From NCBI RefSeq assembly GCF_026625865.1, contig NZ_CP113067.1, forward strand, positions 3,162,001 through 3,226,000: 64,000 nucleotides of DNA, read 5' to 3'. A program made the position numbers and the translations under genes. Shown here piece after piece: positions 23,963 to 33,701 of this stretch (its first letter is position 1; each line of letters starts with the position of its first letter). The notes under the pieces were generated by a model, which saw only the letters and a program-made list of their open reading frames with translations, did no database searches and was not told where the DNA came from. The DNA is from Microbacterium sp. SL75. Lineage in GTDB: Bacteria > Actinomycetota > Actinomycetes > Actinomycetales > Microbacteriaceae.

Positions 23963-25114
23963 TCACCACACGAGCGGCAGGACGCCCAGCAACAGGATCA
24001 GCGGCGCGATCACCGCGCCGAGCAGAACGAATCGGCTCCACCGCACCTCGACGCCCGCCGCGACGAGACGGTCGTGCCACAGCAGGGTCGCCAACGACGC
24101 CCAAGGCGTGACGATCGGACCAGCGTTCACACCGATCAGCAGCGCAGCCAGTCGCGCGGGAGAGCCCGCCACCGACTCGAGGGCGAGGTAGGCGGGCAGG
24201 TTGTTGATGCCGTTCGCCGCGAGGGCGCCGACACCCGCCACCTGCCAGAGCGACACGAGGTCGTCGCCCGAGCCGGCCAGCACCGCGGTGACCCGCCCGA
24301 TCCCGAGGGCCTCGAGGGCCCCCACGGCCAGGAACAGTCCGCCGGCGAACACCAGCAGAGACCAGGGCACCAGACGGATGCCGAGGGCTCGCGGCGCGCG
24401 CCAGGCGAACGCGGCGATCAGGACGAGGGCCGCTCCCGTGGCCGGCATCCAGGGTTCGAGTCCGATGACCAGCAGGGGAAGCAGAGCGACGGTCACCACC
24501 GCCGAGACGCGTAGCAGAAGGCGATCCGAGACCTCGGGGGAGGCGGCATCCGGGTATGTCTTCGGCAGTCGGCGCAGGAACACGAGCGTCAGCACGATGA
24601 CCGACACGGCAATGGCGATGAGCGCCGAGGGACCCAGCAGGGCGAGGAACGCGACGGGGTCGTGACCGCCGCCGAGCGCCTCGGATGCCAGCAGGTTGGT
24701 GAGGTTCGACACCGGGAGCACCAGCGAGGCGGTGTTGGCGAGCACGACGGTGACGAAGGCGAAGGGAAGCGGATCCAGTCGCCGCGCCACGGCCATGGCG
24801 ACGACCACGGGAGTGAGCAGCACCGCGGTCGTGTCCAACGACAGGAACGCCGTCGCCACCGTGGCGAGGGCCACGACCAGCACCCACAGCAAGGCGGTGC
24901 GCCCGCGAGCGATCCTCGCCAGGCGCGCGGCCACGACGTCGAACAGCCCCGCCTTCGAGGCCAGTTCGGCGACGATCGTCACGGCGACGACGAAAAGCAA
25001 GATGGGCCAGACGCGGTCGGCGACGGCGAGGGCGGCGTCGGCGGGAAAGACGCCGGTGAGCAGCGCGATGAGCCCGAGCACCCAGAGCACGCCGCCGATG
25101 ATGGCCAAAGTCAC
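23963..25114 (-). CDS. ArsB/NhaD (SLC13-type) membrane transporter
   Basis: 383 residues with about 10-11 hydrophobic segments. The DTTAVLLTPVV segment (about 95-105) and a second half with ANGINNLPAYLAL are the paired asparagine/proline hairpin motifs of the ion-transporter superfamily that includes ArsB and Na+/H+ antiporters. Substrate cannot be decided: arsenite, anion or Na+/H+ exchange are all possible. No arsR or arsC lies beside it. GTG start at 25114; divergent from thrS with 82 bases between. Confidence 0.8.
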   Translation of the reverse strand: MTLAIIGGVLWVLGLIALLTGVFPADAALAVADRVWPILLFVVAVTIVAELASKAGLFDVVAARLARIARGRTALLWVLVVALATVATAFLSLDTTAVLLTPVVVAMAVARRLDPLPFAFVTVVLANTASLVLPVSNLTNLLASEALGGGHDPVAFLALLGPSALIAIAVSVIVLTLVFLRRLPKTYPDAASPEVSDRLLLRVSAVVTVALLPLLVIGLEPWMPATGAALVLIAAFAWRAPRALGIRLVPWSLLVFAGGLFLAVGALEALGIGRVTAVLAGSGDDLVSLWQVAGVGALAANGINNLPAYLALESVAGSPARLAALLIGVNAGPIVTPWASLATLLWHDRLVAAGVEVRWSRFVLLGAVIAPLILLLGVLPLVW

Positions 25115-25196
25115 CGCTCCACTATGAGGCACGTCGCGTGCGGTCGAGACCACGCCCGCCCGGTAGCCTGGAAACGACCCCTTCAGGAGATGTTCT

Positions 25197-27182
25197 GTGA
25201 CTGATTTCCCCGCCGATGGCTTCGCCCTCTTCCCCGACCGTTCGGTCGTCGCTCTGCGCGTCAACGGGGAGTTGAAAGACCTGGCCACGACCGTGACGGC
25301 CGATGACCGGGTGGAGCCGGTCACGGTCGACAGCGCCGACGGCCTGTCGATCCTGCGCCACTCGACCGCGCACGTGCTCGCTCAGGCCGTGCAGCGTGTC
25401 AAGCCCCAGGCGAACCTCGGCATCGGCCCTCCCGTCACCGACGGCTTCTACTACGACTTCCAGGTCGACGAGCCCTTCACCCCCGAGGACCTCAAGGTCA
25501 TCAAGAAGGAGATGGAGCGCATCGTCCGCGAGAACCAGCGGTTCGTGCGCCGTGTCGTCAGCGACGACGAGGCCCGCGCGGAATTGTCCGACGAACCGTT
25601 CAAGCTCGAGCTGATCGGGCTCAAGGGCGGCTCGGCCGAGGCGGCCGAGGGCGCGTCCGTCGAGGTCGGCGCCGGTGAGCTGACGATCTACGACAACGTC
25701 ACCCGAGACGGCGAGACCGCCTGGAAAGACCTCTGCCGCGGCCCCCACGTTCCGGGCACCCGCCTCATCGGAAACGGTTGGGACCTCACGCGCATCGCCG
25801 GTGCCTACTGGCGCGGTAGCGAGAAGAACCCGCAACTGCAGCGCATCTACGGCACCGCGTGGCCCACCAAGGACGAATTGCGTGCCTACCAGCACCGTCT
25901 CGAAGAGGCCGCAAAGCGCGACCACCGCAAGCTCGGCAAAGAGCTCGACCTCTTCTCGTTCCCCGACGAGATCGGTCCGGGTTTGGCGGTGTTCCACCCC
26001 AAGGGCGGCATCATCCGCTACGAGATCGAGCGCTACATGCGCGAGCGCCTTCTCGCCAGCGGCTACGAGGTCGTCAACACCCCGCACATCACCAAGGGCG
26101 ACCTGTTCATGACGAGCGGTCACCTGCAGTGGTACGCCGACGGCATGTACCCCCCGATGGTTCTCGACGAGGTCGTGGATGCCGATGGGCACGTGTCGCG
26201 CGAGGGCCAGGAGTACTACCTGAAGCCCATGAACTGCCCGTTCCACAACCTGATCTTCCGTTCGCGCGGACGCAGCTACCGCGAGCTGCCTCTGCGCCTG
26301 AGCGAATTCGGGTCCGTCTACCGCTACGAGAAGAGCGGAACCCTCTCGGGCCTCACGCGCGTGCGCGGCATGACTCAGGACGACACGCACATCTACGTCA
26401 CCGCCGAACAGGTCAAGGGCGAGCTGACCCACAGCCTCGACTTCGTGCTGCAGACCCTGCGCGACTACGGTCTCAACGACTTCTATCTCGAGTTGTCGAC
26501 CAAAGAAGACGGCAATCCCAAGTTCATCGGCGACGACGCGCTGTGGACCGAGGCGACCGAGACCCTTCGCGAGGTCGCCGAGGCCTCCGGCCTCGAGCTC
26601 GTGCCCGACCCGGGCGGGGCGGCCTTCTACGGCCCCAAGATCTCGGTGCAGGCGCGCGACGCGATCGGACGCACCTGGCAGATGTCGACCATCCAGCTCG
26701 ACTTCAACCAGCCCGAGCGCTTCGAGCTCGAGTACACCGGCCCCGACGGCGAGAAGCACCGCCCCGTCATGATCCACCGCGCCCTGTTCGGCTCGGTGGA
26801 GCGCTTCTTCGCCATCCTGCTCGAGCACTACGCCGGAGCCTTCCCGGTGTGGCTCGCACCCGTGCAGGTCGTGGCCGTTCCCGTGGCCGCCGAGTACGGC
26901 GACTACCTCCAGGGCATCGTGGCCGACCTCAAGGCCCGAGGCGTACGCGCCGAGGCCGATCACAGCGACGACCGCATGCAGAAGAAGATCCGCACGCACA
27001 CCACGCAGAAGGTGCCGCTCATGCTGATCGCGGGGGAGCAGGACCGCGCGGGCGGCACGGTCTCGTTCCGCTTCCGCGACGGCACCCAGCTCAACGGCAT
27101 CCCCGTCGACGAGGCTGTCGCGCGCATCACCGGGGCGATCTCGGCCCGGACGCTCGTCAACACCGCCGAGGATCTCGCGTGA
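25197..27182 (+). CDS. thrS: Threonyl-tRNA synthetase
   Basis: 661 residues, full length. Order: a TGS domain (1-65); the second editing domain ([11 protein letters not shown] near 56, later a metal-binding Cys/His set); the class II catalytic core with [10 protein letters not shown] (about 345) and RVRGMTQDD (about 390); and the anticodon-binding domain from about 550 ([10 protein letters not shown]). Charges tRNA-Thr in the cytosol. GTG start behind AGGAGA; a TAGCCT -10 box near 25165 gives a leader of about 25 nt. Its stop overlaps the HIT gene start (GTGA). Confidence 0.97.
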   Translation: MTDFPADGFALFPDRSVVALRVNGELKDLATTVTADDRVEPVTVDSADGLSILRHSTAHVLAQAVQRVKPQANLGIGPPVTDGFYYDFQVDEPFTPEDLKVIKKEMERIVRENQRFVRRVVSDDEARAELSDEPFKLELIGLKGGSAEAAEGASVEVGAGELTIYDNVTRDGETAWKDLCRGPHVPGTRLIGNGWDLTRIAGAYWRGSEKNPQLQRIYGTAWPTKDELRAYQHRLEEAAKRDHRKLGKELDLFSFPDEIGPGLAVFHPKGGIIRYEIERYMRERLLASGYEVVNTPHITKGDLFMTSGHLQWYADGMYPPMVLDEVVDADGHVSREGQEYYLKPMNCPFHNLIFRSRGRSYRELPLRLSEFGSVYRYEKSGTLSGLTRVRGMTQDDTHIYVTAEQVKGELTHSLDFVLQTLRDYGLNDFYLELSTKEDGNPKFIGDDALWTEATETLREVAEASGLELVPDPGGAAFYGPKISVQARDAIGRTWQMSTIQLDFNQPERFELEYTGPDGEKHRPVMIHRALFGSVERFFAILLEHYAGAFPVWLAPVQVVAVPVAAEYGDYLQGIVADLKARGVRAEADHSDDRMQKKIRTHTTQKVPLMLIAGEQDRAGGTVSFRFRDGTQLNGIPVDEAVARITGAISARTLVNTAEDLA

Positions 27183-27802
27183 CCACCGATCCGGATGCCG
27201 TCGCGGCGGACTCGTCGCCGGTGGCCGGGTCGACACCCGCCAGCGACGGGTCCGGATCGGTCACGACCGACGCCGAACTCGTCGACGCCATGACGCTCCC
27301 GGGCGTACCAGACGAGTTCCAGCGCCTGTGGACGCCGCACCGCATGGCGTACATCTCGGCGGGCCGGGAGCCTATGGAGCAGAACTGCCCGTTCTGCGCC
27401 GCCCCCGACAAGTCCGACGAGGACGGTCTGATCGTCGCGCGCGGGAAGACCGCCTACGTGCTGCTGAACCTGTTCCCGTACAACTCGGGCCACCTGCTGG
27501 TGTGCCCGTACCGCCACATCGCGACGTACGACCAGGCCACCGACGAAGAGGTCGCCGAGATCGGCGCGCTCACGCAGCGCGGCATGCGGGTGCTGCGGGC
27601 GGTGTCTAAGTGCGACGGCTTCAACCTGGGCATGAACCAGGGCGCGATCGCGGGAGCCGGTGTCGACGGGCACCTGCACCAGCACATCGTGCCCCGCTGG
27701 GCGTCGGACGCGAACTTCTTCCCGATCATCGCGAAGACGAAGGCGCTGCCCCAGCTGCTCGGCGACGTGCGCCGCACGGTCTCGGACGCCTGGGGAAAGT
27801 GA
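27179..27802 (+). CDS. HIT-family hydrolase/phosphorylase
   Basis: 207 residues. The catalytic triad [10 protein letters not shown] (His-x-His-x-His) lies near residue 160; [16 protein letters not shown] near 78 supplies a Cys pair. This long form, directly after thrS, matches Rv2613c of M. tuberculosis, described as Ap4A phosphorylase and equally next to thrS; by analogy it may remove dinucleoside polyphosphates made by aminoacyl-tRNA synthetases. A 45-residue Ser/Asp-rich N-terminus precedes the domain. Translationally coupled to thrS by a 4-base overlap. Confidence 0.88.
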   Translation: MTTDPDAVAADSSPVAGSTPASDGSGSVTTDAELVDAMTLPGVPDEFQRLWTPHRMAYISAGREPMEQNCPFCAAPDKSDEDGLIVARGKTAYVLLNLFPYNSGHLLVCPYRHIATYDQATDEEVAEIGALTQRGMRVLRAVSKCDGFNLGMNQGAIAGAGVDGHLHQHIVPRWASDANFFPIIAKTKALPQLLGDVRRTVSDAWGK

Positions 27803-27859
27803 ACACGGCGGTGCCGGTCCGCGGATCGTCTTCGCGAACCGGCACCGTCGTTTCAGGCG

Positions 27860-28900
27860 TTAGAGACCGTCATGGTGCATCGCCTGGATGAGCCGCACGT
27901 TGCGGTCGAACGCGGTCTCACTGAACTCGTCCGAGTAGTTCAGCCCGTACGGCCACATGTGGCTGCCGCCGCAGTTGATCCGCGCGTCCGGACCATCCCA
28001 CGACTTCAGCAGGGGTAGGGCGGAGGGCCAATCCTGCGCGTCGCATTTGGCCTGAAAGTGGCCGGCTGTGCCTACCCCGACGGTGTGCGAGATCTCGTGT
28101 AGCGCCGTCCCCTCGACCATGTAGGAACGATTGCTTCCGAAGCGGATGTCACCGTTGATGCTGGCCTCGGCCGTGGGGACGCCGGGTGCGTAGGAGACAT
28201 TCAGGTGCCGCCAGGTGTTGTTGAACTTGTTGTACCGGGCGAGCGCACGGTCCATCGCGTCCCTGATGCGGGCGTAGGCATCGAGCTCATCGGCCGACGG
28301 GTTCGACGACTCGTAGAGGGTGTATGTCATCTTCGACACGTTCGGGTCCGTAAGGCGCCAGCGCTGGACGCCGGTGCCGTCGCAGGTGACCTGCGACAGC
28401 AGCCCCCCGTCGGCAGGGGACGCGACACTCTGCAGGCAGAGGTTGTTGTACTTGTTGCGGATCTCGGTCCAGCCGCCTCCGACGTCGGTCAGCTGCCACT
28501 GCTGCACGTCGCCGCGCCAGCACGACCACTGACGCACCTCCGATCCGCTCGTGGTGGCGAAGTTGTAGTTGTCGAGACAGAGGTTGCTGAACGTGTTCTT
28601 GATCTCGGCGTAGCCGTTTCCGAGGTCGGTGATCGCCCAGAGCTGATTCTGGCCCTCGAGGCAGGTCCACTGGCGCACCTCGGCACCCGGCTGAGTATCG
28701 AAGGCGTAGTCGTCCATGCACAGGGTGTTCTGCTGATTGCGAATCTCTTGGTTCGTGCCCGTGCCGACCGGCGCGGTCGGTGCGGCCGAGGCGGGGGAGG
28801 CTGAGCCGAACACGGCGAGACAGAGGGCAAGGGATGTCAAGAGCGCGCTGCCCAGGCTCCATCCTCGACCTCTTGCTCGCGACGTCGTCGTCCGAGACAT
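27860..28900 (-). CDS. Secreted ricin-lectin/zinc metallopeptidase
   Basis: 346 residues. A signal peptide is clear: basic Arg-rich start, hydrophobic stretch, SPASAAP cleavage site near 39. Residues 45-185 are a ricin-type beta-trefoil with Q-x-W repeats ending NQLWAITD, QQWQLTD and QRWRLTD, and a cysteine pair per unit. Residues 190-346 contain TALHEISHTVGVGTAGH, a HExxHxxGxxxxxH zinc-peptidase motif. A secreted protease targeted to glycans is the simplest reading. A putative LacI-type operator lies 190 bases upstream. Confidence 0.85.
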   Translation of the reverse strand: MSRTTTSRARGRGWSLGSALLTSLALCLAVFGSASPASAAPTAPVGTGTNQEIRNQQNTLCMDDYAFDTQPGAEVRQWTCLEGQNQLWAITDLGNGYAEIKNTFSNLCLDNYNFATTSGSEVRQWSCWRGDVQQWQLTDVGGGWTEIRNKYNNLCLQSVASPADGGLLSQVTCDGTGVQRWRLTDPNVSKMTYTLYESSNPSADELDAYARIRDAMDRALARYNKFNNTWRHLNVSYAPGVPTAEASINGDIRFGSNRSYMVEGTALHEISHTVGVGTAGHFQAKCDAQDWPSALPLLKSWDGPDARINCGGSHMWPYGLNYSDEFSETAFDRNVRLIQAMHHDGL

Positions 28901-29090
28901 GTGAGTACCTTTCGTTGTGCCGGACCGCCACGAGGCGAGCCCGGGTGGGGCGGGGGAACGCCGCGCGCCGCAGGCGGGGAGTGCCGGCCGGAAGCGCACG
29001 ACAGCGCGTCGTCGGGGAGGGGGTTGCCCGGCAGACCGCGACCCCTGACGGGATCTGCGGAGACGCGTTCTCGCGGGGCGTCGACTCCAG

Positions 29091-29104
29091 TGTTAACGCT
29101 CACA
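29091..29104 (-). promoter_or_regulatory. Putative LacI-family operator upstream of the lectin gene
   Basis: TGTTAACGCTCACA, an imperfect palindrome (10 of 14 symmetric) of the form used by actinobacterial LacI-type sugar regulators. It sits in the 382-base gap between the leftward lectin gene and the rightward lipoprotein gene; the rest of that gap shows only G/C-rich sequence and a small GGGGTT/AACCCC hairpin at 29229-29246. Confidence 0.4.
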
Positions 29105-29282
29105 TACCCGCTTGGGTGCGATCTTCTCGTCGCGAACCGGCCTCTGTCAAGGCGTCTTTGGAGGTCATGCGTAACGCGTCGGACGAGAGCGCTCCCAGAA
29201 CCTCGAGCGACCACGTATCGAGCAAACCGGGGTTATGCACAACCCCCGTCCGCGACGAGAGCGTTCCCGATAGCGTCACGGC

Positions 29283-29888
29283 ATGAGCTCTCGGACTCGC
29301 CATCTGGTTCTTTCCCTCACGCTCGCCGCCGTCCTCCTCGGGACGACAGCCTGCATCCCGCTGCCGAGCCCGCTCGGGCCCGACGGCGCCGCGGGGCGGC
29401 CGACCTCCGCTCCCGACGGCGCGCAGAGTCCGGTGCCCGAGGAGTCGACCACCGCCGATCCCGACGACGTGTCCGACGTCTTCGCGGAGCGGGAGGAGTA
29501 CTTCCGCGAGCAGCAGCTTCCGATGGACGGTTCACCGCTGGTCGCGGTCACGCTCGCCCAGAAAGAATTCATCGCCGAGCAGCGGGCATACGTCGAGCAG
29601 CAGGGTTCGGCCTGGACGTCGGCCGACGAGAGCCTGGCACTGGCCCTCGCCGGAGACGCGTGCGAGACGGCGATCCTCAATCGCCATCAGGTCGATGCCT
29701 CGACCATGAACACACACGTCGCGACCTCCCCGCTGTTCGCCCAACTCATCCCGAGCGACCTCCAGGGCGCCGCGCGCACACAGGCCGAGAAGCCCATCGC
29801 GAGCGTCATGGTCTTCGGCGCGACCTTCATGTGCCCCGCCGACGGCGACGCTTGGGTCGCCGCGTATCGAGAGGTGTACGGCGGCTGA
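29283..29888 (+). CDS. Lipoprotein of unknown function
   Basis: 201 residues. N-terminal hydrophobic segment ends in LGTTAC, a lipobox with Cys24 as the lipidated residue. A Pro/Ser/Asp-rich linker (30-60) tethers an exported domain of about 140 residues with conserved-looking Cys near 123 and 182 (GDACETAILNRH, FMCPADGDAW) that might pair. No family recognised. TAGCGT followed by 6 bases and the ATG suggests a leaderless transcript. It converges with pdxY, 6 bases apart. Confidence 0.75.
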   Translation: MSSRTRHLVLSLTLAAVLLGTTACIPLPSPLGPDGAAGRPTSAPDGAQSPVPEESTTADPDDVSDVFAEREEYFREQQLPMDGSPLVAVTLAQKEFIAEQRAYVEQQGSAWTSADESLALALAGDACETAILNRHQVDASTMNTHVATSPLFAQLIPSDLQGAARTQAEKPIASVMVFGATFMCPADGDAWVAAYREVYGG

Positions 29889-29894
29889 GCCGCG

Positions 29895-30746
29895 TCAGCG
29901 CACCTGGCGGACGGCGAACTGCAGACGGGGGTTCGCGTAGGCCTCCTGCGACTCGATGAGTCGCAGTTCGCGCGATCCGGATTCGAAGGTGTTCGAGAGC
30001 AGATCGAAGACACTCGACGCCGTGCGCGCCAGGGCGTCGGCCGCGTCGCCGCTGCGGCGGTAGTGGGCGGTGAAGAGCGCCGCCGTCACATCTCCGGAGC
30101 CGTTGGCCTTCATGGGGATGAGAGGCGTCTGCACGATCCACGCGCCGGCGTCGTCGACGACCATCATCTCGATGGTGTCGGCCTCTCGGTCGGGGCGTTC
30201 CACGCTCGTGACGAGGATCGTCCGCGGACCCCGCTCGCGCACGAGGTCGGCCGAGGCGAGGGTCGAGTCGATGCCGTCGGGCTCGGTGCCGGTGAGGAAT
30301 CCGAGTTCGAACTGGTTCGGCGTCAGGATGTCGGCCACCGGCACGACTCGCTCGCGTAGGAGTTCGGGAATCGCGGGCGCCACGAAGCAGCCCGACTTGG
30401 CGTTGCCCATGACGGGGTCGCAGGCGTAGACGGCATCCGGATTCGCCCTCTTGACCCGCTCGACGACGTCGATGATGACGTCGGCGATGCCCTCGCCGCC
30501 CTGGTAACCCGAGAGGACCACGTCGATCTCGGGGAAAACGCCGCGCTCCTCGATACCGGTGAGCACGTCGGCGACGTCGGCGGGAGAGATGAGGGGTCCG
30601 CGCCAGGCACCGTAGCCGGTGTGATTGGAGAAGTTGACCGTGTAGACGGGCAGGACCTCGACGCCGATGCGCTGGAGGGGGAAGACAGCGGCGGAATTGC
30701 CGACGTGCCCGAACGCGACGGCCGACTGGATCGAGAGAACCTTCAT
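29895..30746 (-). CDS. pdxY: Pyridoxal kinase
   Basis: 283 residues, ribokinase fold. SIQSAVAFGHVGNSAAVFPLQ start, DPVMGNAKSGCFVAP, ADILTPNQFELGFLTG and the catalytic-site KANGSGDVTAALF (phosphate-binding anion hole with Asp) are all present. Phosphorylates pyridoxal, salvaging vitamin B6. Its start overlaps the stop of the MocR-type regulator (ATGA), so the two form an operon; the divergent pdxST genes make PLP de novo. Confidence 0.93.
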   Translation of the reverse strand: MKVLSIQSAVAFGHVGNSAAVFPLQRIGVEVLPVYTVNFSNHTGYGAWRGPLISPADVADVLTGIEERGVFPEIDVVLSGYQGGEGIADVIIDVVERVKRANPDAVYACDPVMGNAKSGCFVAPAIPELLRERVVPVADILTPNQFELGFLTGTEPDGIDSTLASADLVRERGPRTILVTSVERPDREADTIEMMVVDDAGAWIVQTPLIPMKANGSGDVTAALFTAHYRRSGDAADALARTASSVFDLLSNTFESGSRELRLIESQEAYANPRLQFAVRQVR

Positions 30747-32083
30747 GCCTCGATCCTCCCACCTCGGACGCCTGGACGGAGTGCGCCCGCGGCGACGGCG
30801 AGGTCGTCGGCGAGGGCGGCGGCCGAGGCCTCGTCGAGGTCGTGCACCGTCAGGCGCAAGAAGGCGCCGGCGTGGTCGGGGGAGAGGAAGAACGGATCCC
30901 CCTCGCGTACCAGCCAGCCGCGGTGCATGAGCTCCTCGCGGACGGACGCGGCCGGAACCGGCAGCGGCACCCAGAGGTTGAGGCCGTCGCCCGGAGCCAC
31001 CGGCAGTCCCCGTTCGGTGAGGGCTGCCGCGAACGCGGCGTTGCGCGCGGCGTAGTGCTCGGCGGCCGCCTCGATGTCGGCTCGAACGGAATCGTCGGTC
31101 ACGAGGGCGAGGGTCATGCGCTGCAGGATGTGGCTCACCCACGTCGTGCCCGGTGTGAGACGGACGGCGAGACCATCGGCCGTGTCGGGATCGGATGCCG
31201 TGACCGCGAGGCACGTGTCGGGCCCGAGGAACTTCGACATCGACCGGATGCGCGCCCACCGGCGTTGCGAGGGACCGATGACCGAGTGCAGGGGAGCACG
31301 CGACAAGAGCGAGAAGTGGTCGTCCTCGATCACCAGCACGTAGGGGTGCTCCGCGAGCACCTCCCGCAGGGCCGCGGCGCGCTCGGCGCTCAGGCTCGCC
31401 CCCGTGGGGTTGTGCGCACGGGGCGTACAGATCACGGCGCGAACGCCGGCCTCCAGGGCTGCGCGCAGTCCCTCGACGGTCATGCCCTCGGCATCCACCG
31501 CCACCGGCACCGCGCGATACCCGCCGGTGCGGACCGTGTGCAGCGCAGACAAGAAGCACGGGTCCTCCAGCGCCACGGCGTCGTCACGCTGCAGGGCCTG
31601 CGCGAGGAGGCGCTCGATCGCGTCGCTCGCGCCGCTGGTGACGGTGATCAGCAGATCGTCATGGGGCAGCTGGTCGGCCATCCAGCCGCGGGCCCAGGCC
31701 TCCAAGCCCGGGTCGATGACCGGCTCCCCGTAGAGCACCGGGCGCGTCGAGCGCGCCAGGGCCGCGGTGGGGTCGGGAATGAGCGCGGGGTCGGGGTTAC
31801 CGGTACCCACGTCGCGCAGGACGGTATCGGGCGTGTAGCCCTCCTGAGCGACGGCGGTACGGTCGGCGACACGCGTGCCGCCGCGGCCTCGCGCCTCGAC
31901 GAGCCCCGCCTGCGCAAGCTGGCGGTAGGCCGCGACGACCGTGTTCCGGTTCACGCCGAGGTCGGCGGCGACGGCCCGCACCGATGGGAGGAGCGTCCCC
32001 GGTGAGAGCTCGCCCCGCTCGATCCGCTCGCGCAGGTCGGCGGCGATGCCGGATGCCGATCGGCCGGTCATGTCGATGGTCAT
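30743..32083 (-). CDS. MocR/PdxR-type GntR regulator with aminotransferase domain
   Basis: 446 residues. Residues 5-75 form a GntR winged helix (LPSVRAVAADLGVNRNTVVAAYRQL); residues 95-446 are a fold-type I aminotransferase domain with SMSKFLGPDT holding the PLP-binding Lys. Such proteins sense PLP and control B6 genes; divergence from pdxST and co-transcription with pdxY support PdxR function here. Start MTIDMTG at 32083 is taken; an ATG at 32071 is possible. An inverted repeat lies in the 116-base divergent gap. Confidence 0.9.
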   Translation of the reverse strand: MTIDMTGRSASGIAADLRERIERGELSPGTLLPSVRAVAADLGVNRNTVVAAYRQLAQAGLVEARGRGGTRVADRTAVAQEGYTPDTVLRDVGTGNPDPALIPDPTAALARSTRPVLYGEPVIDPGLEAWARGWMADQLPHDDLLITVTSGASDAIERLLAQALQRDDAVALEDPCFLSALHTVRTGGYRAVPVAVDAEGMTVEGLRAALEAGVRAVICTPRAHNPTGASLSAERAAALREVLAEHPYVLVIEDDHFSLLSRAPLHSVIGPSQRRWARIRSMSKFLGPDTCLAVTASDPDTADGLAVRLTPGTTWVSHILQRMTLALVTDDSVRADIEAAAEHYAARNAAFAAALTERGLPVAPGDGLNLWVPLPVPAASVREELMHRGWLVREGDPFFLSPDHAGAFLRLTVHDLDEASAAALADDLAVAAGALRPGVRGGRIEA

Positions 32084-32130
32084 AGCCCCCCTGAGTCGAG
32101 ACCAGCCTATGTCCTGCGCCATGCTACGGT

Positions 32131-32144
32131 TTGGCCTAAGCCAA
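32131..32144. promoter_or_regulatory. Inverted repeat between mocR-type gene and pdxS
   Basis: TTGGC-CTAA-GCCAA, a perfect 5-bp inverted repeat with a 4-base centre, lying between the divergent starts (32083 and 32200). Position suits an operator for the PLP-sensing regulator; inference. Confidence 0.45.
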
Positions 32145-32199
32145 TTAGACGCGCCCCGAAGCGCGCATCTCGCGCCCCCGGGCGCCGAACGGAGTGGAC

Positions 32200-33084
32200 A
32201 TGACCGACACCGGAACCTCCCGCGTCAAGCGCGGACTCGCCGAGATGCTCAAGGGCGGCGTCATCATGGACGTCGTCACCGCTGACCAGGCGCGCATCGC
32301 CGAGGACGCCGGCGCCGTAGCCGTCATGGCGCTCGAGCGTGTGCCCGCCGACATCCGCGCCCAGGGCGGCGTGGCGCGCATGAGCGACCCCGACCTGATC
32401 GACGACATCATCGCTTCGGTGTCGATCCCGGTCATGGCCAAGGCCCGCATCGGCCACTTCGTCGAGGCGCAAATCCTTCAGGAGCTCGGCGTCGACTACA
32501 TCGACGAATCCGAGGTGCTCTCGCCCGCCGACTACGTCAACCACATCGACAAGTACGACTTCACCGTGCCGTTCGTGTGCGGGGCGACCAACCTGGGCGA
32601 GGCGCTGCGCCGCATCACCGAGGGCGCGGCGATGATCCGCTCGAAGGGCGAGGCCGGCACCGGCGACGTGTCCGAGGCCACCAAGCACATCCGCACCATC
32701 CGCGGCGAGATCAACGCCCTGCGCGCCAAGACCAAGGACGAGCTGTACGTCGCCGCCAAGGAGCTGCAGGCACCCTACGACCTGGTGGCCGAGATCGCCG
32801 AGACCGGCGAGCTGCCCGTCGTGCTGTTCACGGCCGGGGGCGTGGCCACTCCCGCGGACGCTGCGATGATGATGCAGCTCGGCGCCGACGGCGTCTTCGT
32901 GGGCTCGGGCATCTTCAAGTCGGGCAACCCCGCCCAGCGCGCGGCGGCCATCGTGAAGGCCACGACCTTCCACGACGACCCCAAGATCGTGGCCGAGGCC
33001 TCGCGCGGACTCGGTGAGGCGATGGTCGGCATCAACGTCGCCGACCTCCCCGCCCCGCACCGCCTCGCCGAGCGTGGCTGGTAA
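32200..33084 (+). CDS. pdxS: Pyridoxal 5'-phosphate synthase, PdxS subunit
   Basis: 294 residues, strongly conserved. It joins ribose 5-phosphate, glyceraldehyde 3-phosphate and ammonia into PLP. The Schiff-base lysines are visible in MAKARIGHF (about 81-89) and in the later [10 protein letters not shown] phosphate loop (about 148). [15 protein letters not shown] and [11 protein letters not shown] are the second phosphate site. GGAG lies 5 bases before ATG 32200. Its end overlaps pdxT by 11 bases. Confidence 0.97.
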   Translation: MTDTGTSRVKRGLAEMLKGGVIMDVVTADQARIAEDAGAVAVMALERVPADIRAQGGVARMSDPDLIDDIIASVSIPVMAKARIGHFVEAQILQELGVDYIDESEVLSPADYVNHIDKYDFTVPFVCGATNLGEALRRITEGAAMIRSKGEAGTGDVSEATKHIRTIRGEINALRAKTKDELYVAAKELQAPYDLVAEIAETGELPVVLFTAGGVATPADAAMMMQLGADGVFVGSGIFKSGNPAQRAAAIVKATTFHDDPKIVAEASRGLGEAMVGINVADLPAPHRLAERGW

Positions 33085-33691
33085 ACCCCGCGTCGGCGTT
33101 CTCGCACTCCAGGGAGACGTGCGAGAGCATCTCGCGGTCCTGACCGCCCTCGGCGCCGACGCACGCCCCGTGCGCCGGCCCGAGGAGCTCGCCGCCGTGG
33201 AAGGCCTCGTCCTTCCCGGCGGCGAGTCGAGCGTCATCGATAAGCTCGCGCGCGCCTTCGGCCTCTTCGACCCCATCCGCGAGGCGATCGCGGCCGGGAT
33301 GCCGATGTACGGCACGTGCGCGGGACTCATCCTGCTCGCCGACCGCATCGACGGCGCCATCACCGGCCAGCGGACCTTCGGCGGAATCGACGCGCGCGTC
33401 GCCCGCAACGTCTTCGGCAGCCAGACCGCCTCGTTCGAGACGGACCTCGATGTCCCCGTCCTGGGTGATCCGCCGGTGCACGCCGTCTTCATCCGTGCGC
33501 CCGCGGTCGTCGAGTGGGGACCGGATGCCGAGCCCCTGGCATCCCTTCCCGATGGACGTGTCGTGGCGATCGAACAGGGCGCACTGCTGGGCACCGCGTT
33601 CCACCCCGAATCGACGGGGGAGACGCGCTTCCACCGCCGATTCCTGGACCACGTGTCCACCCGATACAGCACGCGCGCGCCCGCGCTCTAG
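33074..33691 (+). CDS. pdxT: Pyridoxal 5'-phosphate synthase, glutaminase subunit
   Basis: 205 residues, class I glutamine amidotransferase supplying ammonia to Pdx[13 protein letters not shown] start; LPGGESSV (oxyanion strand); nucleophile Cys in YGTCAGLIL near 81; His and Glu in FHPES near 177. The GTG at 33074 starts inside pdxS and matches the family's N-terminus. Confidence 0.96.
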   Translation: MAGKPRVGVLALQGDVREHLAVLTALGADARPVRRPEELAAVEGLVLPGGESSVIDKLARAFGLFDPIREAIAAGMPMYGTCAGLILLADRIDGAITGQRTFGGIDARVARNVFGSQTASFETDLDVPVLGDPPVHAVFIRAPAVVEWGPDAEPLASLPDGRVVAIEQGALLGTAFHPESTGETRFHRRFLDHVSTRYSTRAPAL

Positions 33692-33701
33692 ACTGGAAGC
33701 C

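Noticed and set aside
23963..25114. An arsenic resistance operon
   Set aside because: The transporter fits the wider ArsB/NhaD superfamily, but no arsR, arsC or other arsenic gene is nearby.
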